Of a DNA stretch of 64,000 nucleotides, positions 1-15,000 are shown piece by piece. The first letter of the stretch is position 1; every line of letters begins with the position of its first letter. Position numbers and translations under genes: made by a program. The notes beneath the pieces were generated by a model. The model saw only the letters and a list, made by a program, of their open reading frames with translations, was not told the DNA's origin and ran no database searches. The stretch comes from Winogradskya humida (GTDB lineage Bacteria > Actinomycetota > Actinomycetes > Mycobacteriales > Micromonosporaceae), in the NCBI RefSeq assembly GCF_016862215.1, contig NZ_BOMN01000093.1:1-64000 (forward strand). The letters run 5' to 3'.

Positions 1-1
1 C

Positions 2-3000
2 GGGTCGCTGCAGCAGCGCACCGAGGACATGCTCAAGGATGTGCTCACCGAGGTGCTGCACCACGCACCCGGCACGGTCGAATCCGGCGTCAACCTCATC
101 GAATACGGCATCGACTCGCTGAGCATCATGGAGACCACCCGGCGGCTGGAGAAGATCGTCGGGTCGCTGTCCAAGACGATCTTCTTCGAGCACCTGAACA
201 TCTCGTCCGTCGCGCAATACCTCGTCCGGACCCGGCACGACCAGCTCACGGCCCTGTTCACCGCCGCCGCACCCGCCGCTGTCGCCGAACCCGCCGCTGT
301 CGCCGCTCCTGTCGCTGTCACAGCTCCCCTTGCTACCACCGCTACCACCGCTGCCGTCGCTGCCACCGCTCCCGCTGCTGGCGCTGAGCCGGCCGGGCGG
401 GATCGGGACATCGCCATCATCGGGGTCTCCGGGCGTTATCCGGGCGCGAGCACCCTCGACGAGCTTTGGGAGGTGATCGCCGATGGGCGGCACATGTTCG
501 AGGAGATTCCCGATGAGCGGTGGAGTCACGAGCAGATCTACGACAACGACCGGGCGGTGCTGGGCAAGAGCGTCATCCGTACCGGGACGTTCCTGACCGA
601 CATCGACAAGTTCGACCCGCGGTACTTCCGGATCTCCAAGCGTGACGCCGACCGGATGTCCCCCGAGGTGCGGCTGTTCCTGCAGGCCGGGGTCGAGGCC
701 CTGGAGGACTCGGGCTACTCGAAGGAGACGATCCAGCTCCAGTACGACGGCGACGTCGGCGTGCTCGTCGGCACGATGAGCAACCACTACAACCTCTACG
801 GCTTCGAGAACAGCCTGACCCGCGGCTCCGAGGAGAGCGGGAGCTACACCGCGACGATCCCGAACATGCTGTCGTACTTCTACGGGTTGACCGGGCCGTC
901 AATCTTCATGGACACGATGTGCTCGGCGTCGTCAACGTGTATCCACCAGGCCGTACAGATGCTGCGCTCCGGCGAGTGCCGCATGGTCGTCGCGGGTGGC
1001 GTCAACCTGATGCTGCACCCGTACAACCTGATCGCCTCGTCGCAGGAGTACTTCACCACCGGCACGTCGGACGTCATCCGCAGCTTCGGTCAGGGCGTCG
1101 ACGGCACCATCCTCGGCGAGGGTGTCGGCGCGATGGTCCTCAAGCCGCTCGCCGAGGCCGAGCGCGACGGCGACCACATCTACGCCGTCATCAAGGGGAC
1201 GGCCCTGTCCAACGCGGGCATCCGTAACGGTTTCACCGTGCCGAGCCCGGCCATGCAGGCCCGCGCGGTCGAGAAGGCCTTCGACGACGCCGGCATCGAC
1301 GCGCGCACCGTGAACTACGTCGAGGGCCACGGATCCGGGACGGCACTGGGCGACCCGATCGAGGTCAGTGCGCTCACCAGCGCGTACCGCAAGCACACCG
1401 CGGACAGCGGGTTCTGTGCCCTCGGCTCGGTCAAGGCCAACATGGGCCACCTGCTGGCCGCCGCCGGGATGATCGGCATCACCAAGGTGCTGCTCCAGCT
1501 GCGTCACGGCATGCTCGCGCCGTCGCTGCACAGCACCGAGCTCAACCCCGACATCGACTTCGGGGAGACCCCGTTCCGGGTGCAGCAGGAACTCGCCCCC
1601 TGGAACCCGATCGTCATCACGCAGGACGGCGTCACGGTCACGCTGCCCCGGCGCGCCGGCGTCACCTCCATCGGTGCGGGCGGCATGAACTCGCACATCA
1701 TCCTCGAGGAACACCGCACGACCCGGCCTGCTGCCAATGGGCCGGCCGGTGACCAGCTGTTCGTCTTCTCCGCCATGCACGAGGCGGCACTCGCGCGGTA
1801 CCTGACGACGTTCCGTGCGTACCTGGAACGGGCGGACGACGCGGAGCTGCCCGACATCGCGTACACGTTGCGGGTTGGCAAGAATGCTCTGCCGCATCGA
1901 TGGGCATTCACCGCCACGGACAAGGCGGCCGCGCTGGCGGCGATCGACCGGTATCTGGCCGGCGCCCGGGATGCCGTCCTTGGCGAGCACCCTCAGGCGT
2001 GGGTGGCGGGGCGTAGCGTCGACTGGACGCAGCTGCCGGTGGCACGGCGGGTGTCGCTGCCGGCGTACCCGTTCGACAAGATCAAATGCTGGATCGAAAG
2101 TACGCCCGGAGCGCCGTCGGTGCTAGCACCGCTAGCACTGCGCGAACGGCTGCATCCGTTCATCACCCGTAACGCCTCCGATGTACGGGGGCTGCGCTGG
2201 GAACTGGACGTCGACCTCACCGACCTGCGTGACTACAGCTACCGGCTACAGGACACACCGGAGATCATCAGCACGTACGCCGTGGACCTCGCGCTCGCTC
2301 TCACCCGGCTGAGCGGGCACTCCGACAGCCCGGCGGTGCACGACCTGCTGCTGTTCCAGCCGATCGACTGGGCCACGACCTCGCGGCTGGACATCGTCTT
2401 CGACGGCGGGCGCGGCTCTGTCCGTACTCATGACGGTGCCGTTGTGGTCTCTTTCAGCGCCGGGACGGGCGACGCGGCCGAGACGCGCCGCGTTGAGGTA
2501 GGGCGCACCGAGCGCGTCCTTGATCAGCAGGGGTTCCTGGCCTCGCTCGCTGAGGGAGGTCTGCAGTACCGGGACGCCTACAGTGCTGTCGACGGGGTCG
2601 AGCGGACCGTGGACGGGCAGACGGTGCTGCGGCTGCGGGCTCCACGGCTGCGCCAGGACCATGTACGGCGCAACGTCACCCTTGATCCCGCTGTGCTCAC
2701 CACCGTCGACCAGGGGCTGCGGTGGCAGGCGAAACGTGCCGGGGTGGTGGACTGGGCGCGGGCCGGGCTTTCCGGTGCGGGGTCGGTGCGGCTCGGGGTT
2801 ACCGCGCCGGTCAGCGCGATCGTGTTCACGTCGGCCGGTGACGTCCTGCTGCTCTCCGACGGCGGTGACGTTGTCGCCGAACTCAGCGACGTGCGATCCG
2901 GTGCCGAAATCAGCGGCTCGCGGTCCGGCATCGGTGACACCGCGGGCGTTCCGTTCGTCTCCCCTGCCACGGCACCACAGCCTCAGCGAATCGCCCCGAC

Positions 3001-6000
3001 CTACATCGCGGCACCACAGTCAGCGCGACCGGCCCCGGTCGTCGTCGCGGCACATCAACCGGCTCAGACCTTCGGTGCGGCACCTCAATCTGCGCCGCAA
3101 GCTCCGACCTTCGTTGCGACACCGCAGGTTGTGCCGGCGGGCTCGGCCTTCCTTGCGGCACCGCGGGCTGAGGAGCCGGCTGTGGCTCTTATTGGAGAGC
3201 TGCAGGCGATCGCGGCGGACATCCTCGGGTTCGAGGCGCATGAGCTGGATACCGGGACCGGGTTTGACGCGTTCGGGTTCGACTCGATGTCGCTGGTCAC
3301 GTTCACGCAGCGGATCAAGGAACGGTTCGGGCCCGAGCTCAGCCCGGCGGTGTTCTTCGACCTCAACACGATCGACGCCCTGGGCGATCACCTGGCGACA
3401 GAGCACGGCGTGCGCGATGTGCGTCCCACCGCCGCGCCTGCGATGCCCACGGCCGTAACGCCGATCGCCACGGCCGCTGCCGCCGTTCCGGCTGTAGCAG
3501 TTACATCGGGGACAACGGCGCCCGGCGGCGGGATGCCTGTTGCTGTGATCGGGGCTGCGGGGCGGTTTCCCGGTGCGCGCACGCTCGATGAGTTCTGGGC
3601 GAATCTGACGGCCGGGGCGGACCACGTCACCGAGTTCCCCCTGCACCGCTACGAGGGTGACTATCGCCGCAGCATCGAGGGTGCCGACTTCCCGCACCGC
3701 ATGGGGGTGCTCGATGACATCGACGCTTTTGATGCCGCGTTCTTCGGCATTCTGCCGCGGGAGGCCGAGCGGATGGACCCGCAGCACCGGCTCGTGCTGG
3801 AGACGGTGTGGAACGCGCTGGAGCACAGCGCACATCAGCCGGACGAGCTGCCGTCGGACACGGGGGTCTTCATCGGTGTCTCGGCCAACGAGTACAGCGG
3901 GCTGCTCACCGCGTACGGCGTGACTCCTGATGCGTTCACCACCGTGGGTAACACGCACTCGATCCTGGCCAACCGGGTCTCCTATCTGCTCGATGTACGC
4001 GGGCCGAGCGAGCCGATCGACACCGCCTGCTCCAGTTCGCTGGTGGCGGTCCACCGGGCGGTCGAGGCGATCCGTTCCGGGGCGTGCGCCATGGCGGTCG
4101 CCGGTGGGGTCAACGTGCTGCTCGGCGCGGACGGGTTCGTCAGTGCGCAGCTTGCCGGGATGCTCAGCCCGGACGGGCGGTGCAAGACCTTCGACGCACG
4201 GGCCGACGGGTACGTCCGCGGTGAAGGCGTCGCCGCCGTGGTCCTCAAACCGCTCGCCGACGCCGAGCGCGACGGTGACGCCATCATGGGCGTGATCCGG
4301 GGTACCGCGCAGAACCACGGCGGCCGGGCGAACTCGCTGACCGCGCCGAACGCCGACGCGCAGGCCGAGCTGGTGAGCGCGGCCATCGGCGACCTCGACC
4401 CCGCGACCATCGGCTACATCGAGACGCACGGCACCGGCACCGCCCTCGGCGACCCGGTGGAGATCCGCGGCCTGCGCAAGGCGTTCCGCGGTCTCGGCCA
4501 CGCCGACGACGGTGCCTGCGCGCTCGGCTCGGTGAAGGCCGGCATCGGGCACCTCGAGGCAGCGGCGGGCATCGCCGGGCTCGTGAAGGTGCTGCTCGCG
4601 CTTGAGCACCGGGTTCTGCCCGGCACCGTCGGACTCGACCGGATCAACCCTTACATCGAGCTGGCAGGTGGCCCGTTCCATGTGGTGCGGGACGCCCAGC
4701 CGTGGCCCGCGCCTCGCGATGGAGCGCCGCGCCGTGCCGGGGTCAGCAGCTTCGGCTTCGGCGGGGTGAACGCCCACGTGGTCGTCGAGGAGTACCACCG
4801 CGTGGCGCAGGAGCAGCGGAACGTCACCGGTGTTGTGGTGCCGCTGTCGGCGCGTACGCCGGGACAGCTCGTGCAACGGGCCCGTGACCTGCTCGCTCAT
4901 TTGCAGGGCGCGCGGCCGTCACTTGATTCGATCGCCTGGACGTTGCAGGCGGGGCGGCAGGCGATGCGCGAACGGGCCGGTTGGGTCGTCGCGTCGCACG
5001 AGGAACTTGTCTCGGCGCTGCGGGCCTTCATCGACGGTGGCAATCCCGCACCGGCGGCGACCGCGGGCGGCGATCTGGGATCGGTGCTGCAGCGGTGGCT
5101 CGGCGGCGGGCTGGTCGATTGGAGGTCGCTGTACGGCGCGCGGACGCCGAACCGGGTGCACCTGCCCGCCTACCCGTTCGCCGGCGACCGTTTCTGGATC
5201 CCCGGCACCGGCCGTGATCAGCGACCCGGCACGGCCGACAGTCATCCACAGCCCGCGGCCGCCAGTCGCGATCAGCGGCCTGCGGCAGGCACGGGCAGGA
5301 CGTCGCTCTTGACCGCGCTGTGGGAGCCCGCTGCGGCAGGGACTGCTGGTAGCTACGACCGGCATGTCGTGATTCTCTTCGGGGTCGACGGGGTGGTGCC
5401 CGGGGCCGAGTGTTTCCGCGTCCGGACGGACAAGGGCCGCCCGGAGAGCCGCCTGCGCGACATCTCCTGGCAGGTCGCGCGGATCGTGCAGGAGCTCGGC
5501 GAACCGGCCGGGCGAACCCTGGTGCAGATCATCGCCGAGAAATCCGAGGGAGCCGATAGAGCCGGGCAAGCCGATGGAACTGCAGCGCTCGCCCTCGCGG
5601 GGCTGACCCGGACGCTGACCCGGGAACTGCCCGGCATGACCGGTCAGGTCATCGTCATCGAGGGCCAGGACGTCGCCGCGGTTGCCGCGGAGAACTCCGG
5701 GGGCGCCGCCGATCTGGTGGTCTACCGCGACGGCGTACGGACCGTGCCGGTCTGGACCTCCGTCACCCCGGCGCCGGACAGGACCGCGACACCTTGGCGC
5801 GACGGTGGCACGTACGTGATCACCGGGGGCGCCGGTGGGATCGGGGCGCACGTTGCCCGCCGGATCGCCGCGGACACCCGTGACGCGACCGTGGTCCTCA
5901 GCGGCCGGTCGCCGCGGGACGCACGCATCACGGCGCTGCTCAGCGAGCTGGAGCATGCCGGACTGGTAGCCCGGTACGTGCGGGCGGACGTCTCACGGTG

Positions 6001-9000
6001 GGAAGAAGTGCGGCATCTGGTCGCGCAGTCCGGGCAGGTCACCGGCATCGTGCATGCCGCCGGCCAGACCCGCGACGCCCTGCTCACCGGCAAGACGGCC
6101 GAGCAGTGGGACGAGGTCCTGGCGCCGAAGGTGGACGGTCTGGTGCATCTCGACCGGGCCACCGCGGACCATCCGCTCGAGTTCGTTCTCGCGTTCTCAT
6201 CGGGCGTCGCCCTCACCGGAAACCCCGGTCAGGCCGACTATGCGGTCGCCAACGCTTTCCTTCACGCGTACGCCGAGCAGCGCAACACCCAGGTTTCGCT
6301 GGGCCGGCGCCATGGGCGTACGACGGCGATCGCCTGGCCGTTGTGGCAGGACGGCGGGATGCGGGTGAGTGCGAGCACCCGCGACTACCTGTGGCGTGAC
6401 CGGGGACTGGCCCCGATGCCTACCCCGGACGGCCTGACCGCACTCACCGCCGCGTGGCAGCTCGGCGCCGACCAGGTCTGGGTCCACCACGGCGACCCGC
6501 AACGGCTGCCGACAACGCCGGAGTCAACGCCGACTGCGTCGCTCGAGCCGGTCAATCAGGTCAATCCGATCGGGCAAGCCGATCAAGTCAGGCAGGCCAA
6601 TCACGCCGGGCACGCCGGGCAGGTCGGGCAGGTCGCCGCGGACGGTCCGGCCGTGGATGTTGACGCGGTTGTCGAGCTGTTTGCCGAGGTCACCGGGCTG
6701 GCCGTGGATGCCGATCGGCCGCTGATCGATCTGGGTCTGGAATCAGTGATGATCATTCAGCTCAACCGGCGACTGTCCGAGATCGCGCCCGGCTTCTCCC
6801 GGACAGTCTTCTACGAACAGCCGACCTTGCGAGCGGTGGCAGCCACCCTGCGCGGCCAGGCACAAGCCGCACCCATCCTGCGCGGGCAACAGGCGGTCGC
6901 ACCCGCGGCGCAAAGGCCGAGGGCCGCGGGCCCCGTGCCGGGCGACGAGCCGATTGCGATCATCGGGATGAGTGGCCGGTATCCCGGGGCGGCGGATCTC
7001 GACGAGTTCTGGGAGAACCTGAAGGCCGGGCGGGACAGTGTCCGTGAGGTGCCGGCGGATCGCTGGGCGCTGGACGGGTTCTTCGAGCCGGATCGGGACC
7101 GCGCCGTTGCCAGCGGCCGTAGTTACAGCAAGTGGGGCGGGTTCCTCGAGGATGCGACCGCGTTCGACCCGCGGTTCTTCGGGATCGCGCCGCGGGATGC
7201 GTACGCCATGGATCCGCAGGAACGGCTGTTCGTTCAGGCGGGCTGGGAGGTGCTTGAGGACGCCGGCTACACCCGGGCTCGCCTCAACGAGCAGCACCGG
7301 GGCGGGGTCGGGGTGTTCGCCGGGGTCACCAAGGTCGGGCACGCACGGTATCCGGCCGGGCGGCTCGCCTCGGGGGAGCTCGTGGTGCCCGGGTTGTCGT
7401 TCGCGTCGTTGAGTGCGCGAGTGTCGTACCTGCTGAATCTGACCGGGCCGAGTTTGACCGTCGACACCATGTGCTCGGCGTCGCTGACCGCGATCCACGA
7501 GGCCTGCGAGCATCTGCGGCGCGGTGACTGCGAGGTGGCCGTTGCCGGTGGCGTCAACCTGTACACGCATCCACTGGACTATGTGGAGCTGTGCCGTTCG
7601 GGGATGCTGTCGCCCGACGCGCGGAACCGTTCGTTCGGTGCCGGTGGACACGGGTTCGTGCCCGGTGAGGGTGTCGGCTGTGTGCTGCTCAAGCCGCTGA
7701 GCCGGGCGGTCGCGGACGGGGACCGGGTGCTCGCCGTGATCCGGGGATCGGGCATCAACCACGGTGGGCGTACCAGTGGCTACACCGTGCCAAGCCCGGT
7801 TGCGCAGGCCGCTCTGATCCGCGCCACCCTCGACAAGGCCGGGATCCCCGCGGACCGGGTCGGCTATGTCGAGGCTCATGGCACCGGCACCGAGCTGGGC
7901 GATCCGATCGAGATCACCGGTCTGAGCACCGCGTACGACCAGGACAGCACCGAACGGCAGTACTGCGCGATCGGCTCGGTGAAGTCCGGCATCGGGCACC
8001 TGGAGGCGGCCGCGGGTATCGCCGGCCTGACCAAGGCGGTGCTGCAACTGCGGCACAGGCAGCTCGTGCCGTCCCTGCACGCCGGCAGCGTCAACCCCAA
8101 CATCAGCTTCGAGCGCACCCCGTTCCGGCTCCAGCGTGAGCTGACCGCGTGGGAGTCCGCACAGCCCCGCGTCGCCGCGGTGTCGTCGTTCGGCGCCGGT
8201 GGATCGAACGCACACATCATCGTGGAGGAATACGTCATGCCCCCTGCGCCGAACGCGGGACGCGCCACGGACGAACACATCGTCGTCCTCTCCGCGCGCA
8301 CCGGTGAACAGCTGGACCGCTCCGTCGACCGGCTCGGCGAGTTCCTCGACCGGCATCCCGGCACCGACCTGGCCGCGCTGGCCCACACCCTGCAGACCGG
8401 GCGGGAGGCGATGACCGAGAGGTACGCCGTTCTGGTCTCCTCAACCGCAGAACTACGTGCTGCTCTGCGTACGGGCAGGGGCCATCGGGGCACCGCCCTC
8501 GCCCTCGCTGAGCTCGACGGTGACAGCGACCTGCAGAACGAGTTGGTGCGCCGCTGGATCGAAGCGGGCAGCCTCGGCAAGCTCGCGGCCCTGTGGGTTT
8601 CCGGTACCGCGGTGGATTGGTCCCTGCTCGGCTCCGGGACCACGCGGCCGGTGTCGCTGCCGACGTACCCGTTCGCCAAGGACCGGTTCTGGATCGGGGA
8701 TCTGACCGCGACCGAGGTGGCCGCTCCGCCCCCTGCCGCGCCCGCGGCCACGCCGGACTGGGATCACTACATCTCTGGCCTGGTACGGCAGAAGGTCGCG
8801 GTCGCTCTGGCCCTTGACGAGTCCGAGGTACGCGGTGATGTCGCCTTCGCCGACTACGGGCTCGACTCGATCCTGGCGATCCGTGTGGTCAGCCAGCTCA
8901 ACGAGGCCCTGTCCCTGCGCCTGTCCACCAACGTGATCTTCGATTTCAGCACCGCCGACCGCCTCGCCCAGCACCTCCGCACCGAGTACCGCGACACCAT

Positions 9001-12000
9001 GACCCCACCGGTGGCGCCGGCAACCCCGGCAGTCGCTGACACATCGGTAGCGGCGGCAGGACCGGTAGCAGCGGCAGGGCCGGTAGCAGCGACCGGAACG
9101 GCACGCGGGCCGATCGCCATCATCGGGATGAGTGGCCGGTATGCCGGTTCGGACGATCTGGACGAGCTGTGGCAGCACCTCGCGGCCGGCGATGATCTGA
9201 TCACCGAGGCGGATCGCTGGGACCTCACCGGTGTCAGCGACTGCACCAGAGGCGGCTTCCTCGACCGCATCGACGAGTTCGACGCGATGTTCTTCACCGT
9301 CTCCGGCACCGAGGCCGCGGTGATGGACCCCCAGCAGCGGCTCGTGCTGGAGGAGGCGTGGAAGGCCCTGGAGGACGCCGGGTACGCAGGCCCGGCAGCC
9401 GACCGCCGCTGCGGTGTCTACCTCGGCGGCTGGGCGGGCGACTACCACTCGCTGCTCGGCGACGACGCTCCCGCGCAGACGTTGTGGGGCAACATGAGCT
9501 CGGTCATCCCCAGCCGGGTGTCCTACTTCCTGGACCTCGAAGGCCCGGCCATCGCCGTGGACACGTCGTGCTCCAGCTCCCTGGTGGCCATCGACCTCGC
9601 CTGCAAGGACCTCTGGCTCGGCCGTACGTCGAGGGCGCTGGCCGGTGGTGTGTTCCTGCAGTCGACGCCGCGGCTCTACCGCCAGGCCGACCGCGCCGGG
9701 ATGCTCTCCCCCACCGGCGTCTGCCACTCCTTCGACGAGCGTGCCGACGGGTTCGTGCCCGGTGAGGGCGTCGGGATGGTGGTCCTCAAACGGCTCGAGG
9801 ACGCGCTGGCCGACGGCGACCACATCCACGGCGTGATCAGGGCCATCGGGACGAACCAGGACGGCGCCACCAACGGCATCACGGCGCCCAGTTCGCTCTC
9901 CCAGGAGCGGCTGCTGCGTGACGTGTACGAGGACTTCGCCGTCAACGTTGACAACATCCAGTTCGTGGAGGCGCACGGTACGGGAACCGGGCTCGGCGAC
10001 CCCATCGAGTTCGGTGCGTTGACCCGGGCGTTCCGGGCGCACACCGACCGGCAGGAGTTCTGCGCCCTCGGGTCGCTCAAGGCGAACATCGGGCACACCC
10101 AGTTCGCCGCCGGGGTGGCCGGGGTGCTCAAGGTGCTGCTGGCGCTCAGGCACCGGCAGATCCCCGCCCTGACCAGCTTCGCGACCGCGAACCCGGCGAT
10201 CGAGCTGACCGGCAGCCCGTTCCGCGTCCCGACCAGCCTGCAGAGCTGGGACGTCGCGGACGGTGTGCCACGCACCGCGGCGGTCAGCTCGTTCGGGGCG
10301 AGCGGCACCAACGCCCACCTCGTCATCGAGGAGGCACCCCCGGCCGTGCGACGCGGCCCGGCGCCGCAGGGTGAGCAGGTCGTCGTCCTGTCGGCGAAGA
10401 CCCCGGAGCAGCTCGACCAGCAGAAGCAGCGTCTGGCGGCCCACCTGCGTTCGGCCGGCTCGGACGTCGCGCTGGGCGACGTGGCGTTCTCCCTCGCGGC
10501 GGGCCGGCGGCACTTCACGCACCGCTTCGCCTGTGTCGCCGACGATCTGACGGAGCTGGTCGCGGTCCTCGACGGGAGCTCTTCCGCTCGTACGAACGAC
10601 GGGGTGCGCACGTTCCTGGAGGGTGGCGCACCGCCGGTCATCACCGGCGCGGCCCGCCGGGTCCCGCTGCCGACGTACCCGTTCGCCGGGGAGCGTTACT
10701 GGCCCCGCACCGGGAGGCCGGCAACCGGCGAGCCGACGACTGGAGGGCTGGCGACCGAGGTTGTCCTCAGCCCCGGTGACCAGCTCATTCGCGAGCACAC
10801 GGTGCAGGGCCGCGGTGTCCTGCCCGGTGTCGCGCACCTGGAACTGGTACGCAGGGCGGCGGCACGGATCACCGGCGCGACGGTTATGGGGTTCCGTGAC
10901 GTCACCTGGGCGCGGCCACTCACCGTCACGACGGAACCGGTCACTGCCCAGATCGCGTTGAGCACGGATGGCACGGACGGTTACCGGTTCACGATCGCGG
11001 CCGGCGACACGGTCTTCTCCCAGGGAGACATCACGCTCGCCCGGTCGTCGCGGCCGGTCCCGGTCGACCTTGCCGCACTGCGCGCCTCCTGCCGCGACAG
11101 TGTTCCGGAGGAGCGCATCCACGCGGCCCTGACCGCGGCGGGTATCGACCACGGGCCTGCTCTGCGCGCGATCCGCGACGCCCGCGTCGGTCCCGGCCTG
11201 GTGCTCGCGGAGCTGCGGCTGCCCGCCGGAGCCGAGCGCGGGATGCCCGCACCGGCCCTGCTGGACGCCGCCATTCAGGCCTCGGTCGCCACTCATCTGG
11301 CGGGTGGTGAACGGCGACTGCAGGACACCGCGGTGCCATTCGCGCTGAGCAGCTACGAGGTGTATGCCCGCTGCGGTGACGTCATGTGGGCGGTCGTACG
11401 TGGTGGGCAGGCGGGCACGCTTCCCGCGCTCGACATCGACCTGGTCGACGCGTCCGGGGCGGTGTGCGTGCGGATGAAGGGATATACGGCCCGCCGAACG
11501 GCACTGCCACCTGTGACAGCGGCTGCCACATCGGGCACGTACGCGCCGCAGTGGGAGCCGACCGTGACAGCGACCGCTACATCTGCCATGTACGCGCCGC
11601 GGTGGGAGCCGATTGCGGCCACCGCGGCGAGCACGCCTCGCGCCGGTGACCGGGTGCTGGTGGCGGGTGGCACCCCGGTGCAGTGGGCGACGCTGTCCGC
11701 CACCGGCGCGCACGTGGACATCTGGCCGCTGCCCGCTACTGCCGCGGCGGCCGACGTCGACGCGGCGTTGCGTACCCGTGGGCCGGTCGATCATCTCGTC
11801 TGGATCGCGCCGGCCATTGAGCTCAAACCGGCTGACGCGGCGGGGTACATCGCCGCGCAGGAGGAGGGTGTCATCGCCGCCCATCGCATGATCAAGGCGT
11901 TGCTGGCGACCGGTTGCCAGGAACGGCCACTGGGTATCACGCTCGTCACCACGCGGGCATTGGCAACGCATGCCGGTGACCGGGTCGAGCCGGCCCACGC

Positions 12001-15000
12001 CGGGCTGCACGGGCTGTTCGGGTCGCTGCAGCGCGAGTATCCGCATTGGATGGTGCGGCGGACCGACGTCGAGAACGCCGGCTGGCCCGCGGATCTCACC
12101 GCTCTGCCGGCCGCGTCGCCCGACGACGCGTGGGTGCATCGCGCCGGAAGCTGGCTCGCGCGCCGGTGGACGCCGTTCAACGCGCCCGGCCGGTCGATCT
12201 ACCGCGCGGACGGCGTCTACGTGGTGGTCGGGGGTGCGGGTGGGCTGGGCACCGCATGGACCCGGCATGTGGCCGCGCTCGGCGCTCACGTCGTCTGGAT
12301 CGGCCGCCGGCCGCAGGACGCGGACATCGACGCCAAGCTGCGATCGATCGACGGGCCCGGCACGGTCCGGTACGTGCAGGCGGACGCCGGTGACCCGGTC
12401 GCGTTGCGCCGCGCCATCGATGTCGTCAAGCGTGATCACCCGAGCATTCACGGCGTGGTGCAGGCCGCGCTGGTGTTGCGGGACAGCGGTTTTGCCGCGA
12501 TGACCGAGGACGATCTGCGGGCCGCGCTCGCCGCAAAGGTCGACGCGACGGTCGCGCTGGCCGAGGCGGTCGAGGGCGAACCGCTCGACTTCTTCCTGCT
12601 GTTCTCCTCGATGCAGTCGTTCACCACTGCGGCCGGGCAGGGCAACTACGCCGCCGGGAGTACGTTCCTCGACGCGTACGCCCATGCGTACGCACAGCAC
12701 CGCGACCTTCCGGTAAGGGTGATGAACTGGGGGTGGTGGGGCAACGTCGGCAGTGTCACGTCGGCGTTCTACCGCGAGCGGATGAGCCGGGCCGGCCTGG
12801 AGTCGATCGAGGCCGCCGACGGCATCGCGGCGCTGGATGTGCTGCTGGACGGCGTTCAGCCGCAGCTGGCGTACATCAAGATCAATGAGCGCAACACCCT
12901 GCCCAACCTCGACCGCGCCGCAGCCGGTGAGCCCCGCGATGAGGACGCGGACCTGATCGAGCGGGTGCGGCACTGGCGCAACGAGGAACGCGACCCGATG
13001 CTGGCCACCGTTCTGGCGGCTCAGCTCGCCACGATCCCGGACCGCTCCACGATCGCGCCGCAGTACGCCGAATGGATGCGGCACGCCGAACGGCTCCTGC
13101 CCGCCGGCCGGCCCCAGCCCGCGCACACCGCGCTCGCGGAGTGGGACCGCCGCTGTGTCACCTGGTCCGCCGAACCCGACAAGGCCGCCGAGGTACGGCT
13201 GGTGACCGCCGCGCTGCGGGCTCTGCCGGACGTGCTGACCGGCCGGATCCGGCCGACCGACGTGCTGTTCCCCGGCGGGGACATGGGGCTGGTGGAGGGC
13301 TGCTATCGCGACAACGACGCCGCCGATCTGTTCAACCGGGCGATGACCCGGGCCGCCACCGCCCTGGTCGCCGGGCATGTCGAGCGGGACCCGCAGGTCC
13401 GGCTCCGGATCCTCGAGATCGGCGCGGGCACGGGCGGGACGAGTACGGCGATGTTCGAGGCGCTGCGGGCGTACGAGAAGAATATCGACACGTACGTCTT
13501 CACCGACCTGTCGAAGGCTTTCCTCAACCGGGCCCGGGCGCGGTTCGGGCCCTCGGTGCCCTACCTGGAGACCCGCCGGCTCGACGTCGAGCAGCCGATC
13601 GCCGGGCAGGGCTTCGCGGACGGCGACTTCGACCTGGTCATCGCCGCCAACGTGCTGCACGCCACCCGCGACATCCGGCGGACCGTGCGGCACAGCCGGA
13701 CGGCCCTGCGCGACGGGGGTTCGCTGCTGCTCAACGAGCTGTCGAAGTTCGACCTGTTCAGCCATCTGACGTTCGGGCTGCTCGACGGGTGGTGGCTGTT
13801 CGACGACAAGGCGCTGCGCATCCCCGGATCACCCGCGCTCACCCTGGACAGCTGGCGTGAGGTCCTGAAGAGCGAGGGCTTCCCGACGGTGGTGTCCGAG
13901 CTGCCGCGGGCGGGAGAACTCGGCCAGCAGATCCTGCGCGCGGTCACCGCCACGGCCGCGGCTAGCGAGCCTGCCCCGCCGACTCCAGCGACCCTAGCGA
14001 CGCTAGCCGTTCCCACGGCCCCAGCGGCTCTAGCAGCGCTAGCGGCTCCGGCAGTCCCAGCAGCGCTAACAGCGCTAGCGGCTCCGGCTGCCCCAGCGGC
14101 CCTAGTAGCGCTAGCGGCTCCAGCGACTACCGCGCCGATCACGAACGTTATCCGGGACCGGGCCGCCGCTGTCCTCGACATCCCGGCCGGGCGAATCGAC
14201 ACCGCGGCGCCGCTCACCGACTACGGACTGGACTCGATCCTCGTCCTGCAGCTCGCGAATGCCCTGCGCACCGAGCTCGGCACGAACGTGACCCCGGCGA
14301 TGCTGTTCGACGCCGGCTCCATCGACGAGTTGAGCGCCCAGCTGGGCGGAAGCACCACCGCGGCGGGTGAGACCTGGCAGCTGTCCCACGGCCAGCACGG
14401 CATGTGGCAGGTCCAGCAACGCTGGCCGGACACCACCATCTACAACCTGCCGATCCTGTTCGAGGTGCACGGCGAGCTCGACGAGGACGCGCTGGAACGC
14501 GCCGTCGCGGAGCAGTTCCGCCGCCACCCGGTCCTCAGCGCGGTCCTGCACGAACGCGACGGCGTCCCGGTGATGGATATCGACCCCACCCGCCGGCCGT
14601 CGTTCGGACGGGTCGACATCACCGCCGGCTCGCGGGTCGCTCAGCTGGCCCGACTGCGAGAACTCGCGAACCAGCCGTTCGACCTGAGCACCGGACCGCT
14701 GCTGCGGGCACACCTGGTCACGCTGCCCGGCCGGCGTCGCCTGCTGCTGCTCACGGCGCATCACATCGTGCTGGACGGCACCTCGACAACGGTGCTGATC
14801 CGCACGCTAGGCGAGGCGTACCGCGACCGCGACCGCGGCAGCAGTGGTAGCGGCAACGTGGCCACAACAAGCGCGGTCTCCTACCAGGACTACGTGACAT
14901 GGGAACGCGACATGCTCGCCGGGCCCGACGGGGAAAGCCACCGCGCCCACTGGGTCGCGGAGCTGGGGAACACGCCGGCGGCGCTCGCTCTGCCCTACGA

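Noticed and set aside
8453..13765. Very long open frame on the minus strand (about 1,770 codons) across the PKS gene
   Set aside because: It is antisense to intact KS, DH, KR and methyltransferase domains; its composition is Arg/Gly/Pro-rich, as expected for a shadow frame in GC-rich DNA.
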